From NCBI GenBank assembly GCA_951799405.1, contig OX637362.1, forward strand, positions 10,340,493 through 10,404,492: a stretch of DNA of 64,000 bases. Reading direction: 5' to 3'. The DNA comes from Agapetus fuscipes (taxonomy: Eukaryota; Arthropoda; Insecta; Trichoptera; Glossosomatidae). Below the pieces are notes generated by a model, which saw only the letters and a program-made list of their open reading frames with translations, was not told where the DNA came from and did not search any database. Position 1 is the first letter of the stretch; every line of letters begins with the position of its first letter. Shown here piece after piece: positions 60,595 to 64,000 of this stretch. A program made the position numbers and the translations under genes.

Positions 60595-60705
60595 TGATCC
60601 GTCAGAGGATGGGGGAGGTGGGTGAGAGTTCTTGGAGGGTTGGGTGAGAATTGTGTGGGAGGTGGGTGAGCGTTGGGTGGAGGGAGGGTGAGGATTGGGC
60701 GGTGA
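60595..60705 (+). repeat. G-rich imperfect tandem repeat
   Basis: GGGGGAGGTGGGTGAGAG, GAGGGTTGGGTGAGAA, GGAGGTGGGTGAGCG and GGGAGGGTGAGGATTGGGC recur. Four or more G-runs make G-quadruplex formation plausible. No coding or known family. The following 60706-60852 is unassigned. Confidence 0.55.
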
Positions 60706-61204
60706 TACATTGTGTACAGATGCGGAGAGAGATGTTTGTGGTGGTCTTTTATTTCTTGTAATTGACTCGCCGTGGAAAAGAGTGTTGTAAGTTCCTTTTG
60801 GATTGCTCTACGTGTTAAAGATGTATTAGATTTTAGCAGATGTTATTTTGATAAATATTTAAAAATATAAATGGTAAACCATTGTTTTAACTCACATTAT
60901 TTTATTTGTTTATGCTCGAATACTTTCGCCTAATGAGGCATCTTCAAGAGCAGAATGGTTACAAATATATTTTTATAAAATAATTTTCAAAACAATTTTC
61001 AAAACAACTTTTTTTCCAAACAAAAGCAAAATTCATAGACAAATTTTTTTTTTAAACACAAATGTAAGATTCAAAAATGCATTATTGTTAGGTATAATGA
61101 AATTAAAAAAATTAATACAATAAAAATAAAATATGTTAGTTAAATAAAAATAAAAATAATAATAACAAGTAAAAAACAAATTATTGCAATATTGGTGAAA
61201 CATA

Positions 61205-61357
61205 GGGAATCTGCACATTCACTAAGTCTTTATTTTTATTTTTGTAGATTTCCAACGCTTCCAGAGCCATCAGTCTCCTCACTTCACACTCAGAGTGCAT
61301 TACCTCTACATTGGTAATATCGAAAGTATGGTCTTTATCAATGCAATGGTCTGCCAT
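61205..61357 (-). pseudogene. GIY-YIG endonuclease C-terminal fragment (Penelope-like)
   Basis: About 50 codons in one open frame: A-D-H-C-I-D-K-D-H-T-F-D-I-T-N-V, E-V-R-R-L-M-A-L-E-A-L-E-I-Y-K-N. The H-C-x-x-x-x-H-T-F-D and E-A-x-x-I motifs match the end of the PLE endonuclease. The GIY and YIG motifs and the whole RT are absent. Confidence 0.6.
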
Positions 61358-61496
61358 CTCAGAGTATGCAGATAAGCCTCTGAGTGCTCTGGAATCTTCA
61401 CACTCAGAGGCTTATCTGCATACTCTGAGATGGCAGACCATTGCATTGATAAAGACCATACGACAAGACAAAAATATATTTGTAACCATTCTGCTC

Positions 61497-61520
61497 TTGA
61501 AGATGCCTCATTAGGCGAAA
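61497..61520 (+). ncRNA. hammerhead-like hairpin, right arm (inverted copy at 60924-60947)
   Basis: TTGAAGA, stem GCCT-CATT-AGGC, then GAAA. The hammerhead core is CUGANGA-stem II-GAAA; here the first C is T, so activity is doubtful. Confidence 0.45.
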
Positions 61521-61810
61521 ATATTCGAGCATAAACAAATAAAATAAAGTGAATTAAAACAATGTTTTACCATTTATATTTTTAAATATTTGTGAAAATG
61601 GACTTTCACTGTGTTAACAGATCAACACTGAAAGATGTTATTTTGATTCCTTTTGAAACAATCATTGTAACATTAAATTATTGCTTTTGAAACAATCATT
61701 GTTATATTAAAGTATTGCTTTTGAAACAATCATTGTAACATTAAATTATTGCTTTTGAAACAATTATTGTAACAATAAATTAATGAAGACAAAGATTTTC
61801 TTCGCGAGTT

Positions 61811-62145
61811 GACTTTAATCTTGGACCGGTCCGTAGTCCGTAGTGGCAACACTTCGGACTCGTAAATTGAAGGTTGTGGATTCGGATCCCGGCGGAGCAC
61901 AAAAATATACCATTTATATTTCGAATGTGCTCTTTGCTGGGTTAAAAAATTCATAAACCTTTACCAATTGACCGGTCACCAAAGGTACATCCAGCCTTAC
62001 AGCAACTGGGTCTTGCTTGAGTATTGGCGCTTTGTAGCGACGACCAAGCTCGTACACCTCTGCGGCACTACAACAAGTATCATAGACCCCTAGAGTCTTT
62101 AGAATCTAGGGAGTCTCCCGCACAGGATTTCTTAAAAAATAAAAA
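61811..62145 (+). repeat. SINE-A (A2), full length
   Basis: ATCTTGGACCGGTCCGTAGT to CACAGGATTTCTTAAAAAAT, nearly identical to 28703-29030 and keeping ATCTTGG of the 5S joint although 5S itself is absent. Confidence 0.85.
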
Positions 62146-62256
62146 AATCTCTCGAGCGCTTTCAGAGCGTTAACACAGCATTTTCATTTTTTTTATTTTG
62201 TTTATGGTTTGTGTTAACACTGTGAAAATTCATATTGATTTATTTGTATATTCTTG

Positions 62257-62562
62257 AGAAACAAATTCTAATAAAACACTGTTTTTTTTACAAGAGATCA
62301 AGTTTATTTTAATAAATATTACAAACGTTTTCGATCTTGTCGATCATCTTCAGGTAAGAATATATATATATATTTTTTAAATGTCATTAGGTGTACATGT
62401 CATTAGGTGTAAATTTAGTCACATTTATACCTGATGACATTTTAAATTTTTATTTTATTCTTACCTGAAGATGATCGACAAGATCGAAAACGTTCGGAAT
62501 ATTTATTAAAATAAACTTGATCTCTTGTGAAAAGAAACAGTGTTTTATTAGAATTTGTTTCT
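62257..62562. mobile_element. Penelope-LTR-like palindrome
   Basis: Arms of ~100 bp (GAAACAAATTCTAATAAAAC on the left, GTTTTATTAGAATTTGTTTC on the right) are near-perfect. The centre is made of imperfect ATGTCATTAGGTGTA units. Each arm contains a CTGAAGA-stem-GAAA motif. 62146-62256 before it holds a GTTAACAC repeat pair. Confidence 0.65.
62465..62489 (+). ncRNA. hammerhead-core-like motif (inverted copy at 62329-62353)
   Basis: CTGAAGA (fits CUGANGA), then T, stem GATC-GACAA-GATC, then GAAA. All conserved core residues on this side of a hammerhead ribozyme are present. The stem III and cleavage-site part was not found with certainty. Confidence 0.5.
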
Positions 62563-62649
62563 ACAAAATATTTAAAAAGAAAACACCATTTTCAAGAGAA
62601 AAAATGAAAAAAAAAACAAAAAAGATTATATTTTAAATAAAGTTTGAAG

Positions 62650-62770
62650 TTAAAGGCTTTCACGGCCGGTAGTTGATATTGGAGAGTAACTTTCTGTGGT
62701 CTATCTCAGCTGGAGCTTCTGGACGTTTCGCTCGTATTTGCAGCGTGCTTCTTTAGCGCGCTGATGAAGA
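62650..62770 (-). repeat. Penelope-LTR-like fragment with hairpin motif
   Basis: GGCTTTCACGGCCGGTAGTT at the left matches 50208. The minus strand has GAAGCACGCTGCAAATAC, then GAGCGAAACGTCCAGAAGC, the same layout as 52025-52112. Confidence 0.6.
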
Positions 62771-62794
62771 TTCAAATAAAATGAAAATGACGAT

Positions 62795-63016
62795 GCAATA
62801 AATAAGATACTGTAAATAATAGTTCACTTTACCAACGTCACACCTGTTTCAGGGAAGTTCGGTAGGAGCTGCAGAACTTATGTTCATTTGAGAATGGGTT
62901 TTTATGTTGTATGCCCACATGCGGGACTTGCAAGCTTGATCTTATACTTGATCTCTGCCTGATGGAATGCATGCCATATGAATCTTAAATGTAAAATATC
63001 TTTGCAACTTAGATTA
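62795..63016 (+). repeat. RTE-tail repeat, 5'-truncated
   Basis: AAATAATAGTTCACTTTACC to CTTTGCAACTTAGATTAATG. The TGACTTATAGG start is missing. 63017-63398 is unassigned. Confidence 0.75.
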
Positions 63017-63398
63017 ATGACTTCCTTTAAATATACAACTTTCACGTTTACATGTTTTTTACTGTTTACATTTCGCTAGCCGCGTAACTAAGCGACCTTT
63101 CTGTTTAAAGTAAATAAAAAGAAGTACTAGATTGATTTGCTCGAGCGCAGTTTTAACATTTTTCCTACATGAGGTTTTATTTCAACCAAAGTCCCTAAAG
63201 GCGATCATCTAAGCATGCCATTTTTGCATATATACAAAACGCTTAAACTGTATAGAAAAAAAATCCCAAGCAGAACTCAAAATTAGTAAATTTTCGAAAG
63301 TTTCATGTGAAACGCTGTGGAAAGCCTTAATTAAAAGTGTTATTATTTTTTAAAAAGAAACAACATAAACTTGGTTTTATTCCATCATAATTTGTCAC

Positions 63399-63424
63399 CT
63401 GAAGATGAAGGTTCTCGTTCGAAA
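63399..63424 (+). ncRNA. hammerhead-core-like motif
   Basis: CTGAAGA, then TGAA-GGTTCTCG-TTC and GAAA, followed by ACGTTAG. It has the same core as 62465-62489 with a shorter stem II. It is isolated; no palindrome was seen around it. Confidence 0.4.
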
Positions 63425-63522
63425 ACGTTAGTAGCGACTCAAACAATAGAAGTGGAAAACAACCAAGTGGAAGACAAACGCATTTACTTTTATCATACAA
63501 TCAGTCACATTCATAAAAATAT

Positions 63523-63590
63523 ACAGCAACTGGGTCTTGCTTGAGGAATTGAGGCTTCCTGGCGACGATTAACTTCGTAAAGGGACAGGC
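63523..63590 (+). repeat. SINE-A internal fragment
   Basis: CAGCAACTGGGTCTTGCTTG and GGCGACGATTAACTTCGTAA. Head and end are absent. Confidence 0.6.
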
Positions 63591-63644
63591 ATTGACACAT
63601 CAATATCTATCGATCATTTACATTAAATAATTATTAAGTTGTTC

Positions 63645-63810
63645 TGTGATTTAAAGGTAAGTATGAGGCTGATGCTGTTCAGAATGGTTCACTTTGCCAA
63701 TTACACTTATGTTTCTAGGGAAGTTCGGAAATAGTTGCATGGTTAGTGTTTATTTGAGATTTAGGTTTAATTTTATTAGCACAAATGCGGCACGTGTAAG
63801 GTTAAACTTT
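63645..63810 (+). repeat. RTE-tail repeat, diverged, with A-run
   Basis: GGTTCACTTTGCCAATTACA and TTAGTGTTTATTTGAGATTT identify it. A 24-A run follows at 63865-63889. Confidence 0.6.
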
Positions 63811-63954
63811 AGGAGTCGGTGGTTATACTTTTAAAATAAATCAAGATTTTTAGTGTACAATTTAAAAAAAAAAAAAAAAAAAAAAAAATTGTAAACTAAA
63901 CATTATGAATTTTCACAGTGTTAATACACAAACAATACAAAATGTAAATCATGA

Positions 63955-64000
63955 TTATTTGTACCTTTGCAACTTAGATTAAAGATTATTATGTATCTAG
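63955..64000 (+). repeat. RTE-tail repeat end at the window edge
   Basis: GTACCTTTGCAACTTAGATT and AAAGATTATT: the last bases of another copy. Together with 63645-63810 it may be one copy interrupted by ~150 bp. Confidence 0.5.

Larger units (their letters stand above)
60853..61591. mobile_element. Penelope-like snap-back element
   Basis: 122-bp arms 60853-60974 and 61470-61591 are inverted (AAATATTTAAAAATATAAAT at both outer ends). Inside, a perfect 61-bp inverted repeat (61326-61386 with 61401-61461) has a 14-nt loop. The interior minus strand (61357 down to 61205) encodes M-A-D-H-C-I-D-K-D-H-T-F-D, then C-E-V-R-R-L-M-A-L-E-A-L-E-I-Y, which fits the C-terminal end of the GIY-YIG endonuclease of Penelope-like elements. 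Each arm carries a hammerhead-like motif. Confidence 0.7.

Overview
This window looks like repeat-dense intergenic or intronic DNA from an arthropod, most probably an insect. It is AT-rich. It carries several tRNA-headed SINE families, RTE-like and Jockey/CR1-like non-LTR elements, mariner, Tc1 and Harbinger-like DNA elements, Penelope-like fragments and gag-bearing LTR elements, plus one short TTAGG-type stretch. I found no convincing single-copy host gene. Nearly all recognisable coding sequence belongs to mobile elements. Species cannot be named from the sequence alone.

Layout. 1-6480: SINEs, many copies of a ~260-bp 'RTE-tail' repeat, and a Harbinger-like element (4042-5332) that sits inside one RTE-tail copy and itself holds a truncated RTE element. 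6611-10723: an apparently full-length non-LTR retrotransposon with ORF1, ORF2, a (TAAA)n tail and a target duplication AAGAC, inserted into a 5S-headed SINE. 13366-21758: an 8.4-kb LTR element with ~3.0-kb, nearly identical LTRs and a 2.4-kb internal region without recognisable gag or pol, inserted into an RTE-tail copy with duplication TGTC. 21800-53700: a mosaic of SINE-A, SINE-B, 5S-SINE-A and RTE-tail copies, minisatellites, MITE-like inverted repeats, a mariner 3' half and LINE fragments, with a related solo LTR at 41261-42098. 54140-59869: a decayed Tc1-like element split by a young 4.0-kb LTR retrotransposon (55034-59056). 60850-63440: Penelope-like snap-back structures and hammerhead-like hairpins.

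The most notable object is the LTR element at 55034-59056. Its two 472-bp LTRs differ at one position that I could see. It has a plausible primer-binding site, a polypurine tract and an ATAT target duplication. Its only ORF, on the minus strand, encodes 797 residues: SAP domain, heptad-like coiled coil, Gag capsid, CCHC knuckle, a second coiled coil, a TARG1-like macrodomain (ADP-ribose fold) and a C-terminal CCCH zinc finger. The stop codon lies inside the polypurine tract, so there is no room for pol. This is a Gag-only retrotransposon that appears to have acquired an ADP-ribose-binding module.

Other structural points: SINE-A and SINE-B are fused with the same junction at three loci; 5S rRNA-derived heads are joined to SINE-A at two loci; the RTE-tail repeat is the 3' end of an RTE-like LINE; the LINE ORF1/ORF2 overlap holds a correctly phased A AAA AAC slip site; and CTGAAGA-stem-GAAA hairpins recur in Penelope-like debris. 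Reading both strands was limited to visual comparison, so boundaries of decayed repeats are approximate.
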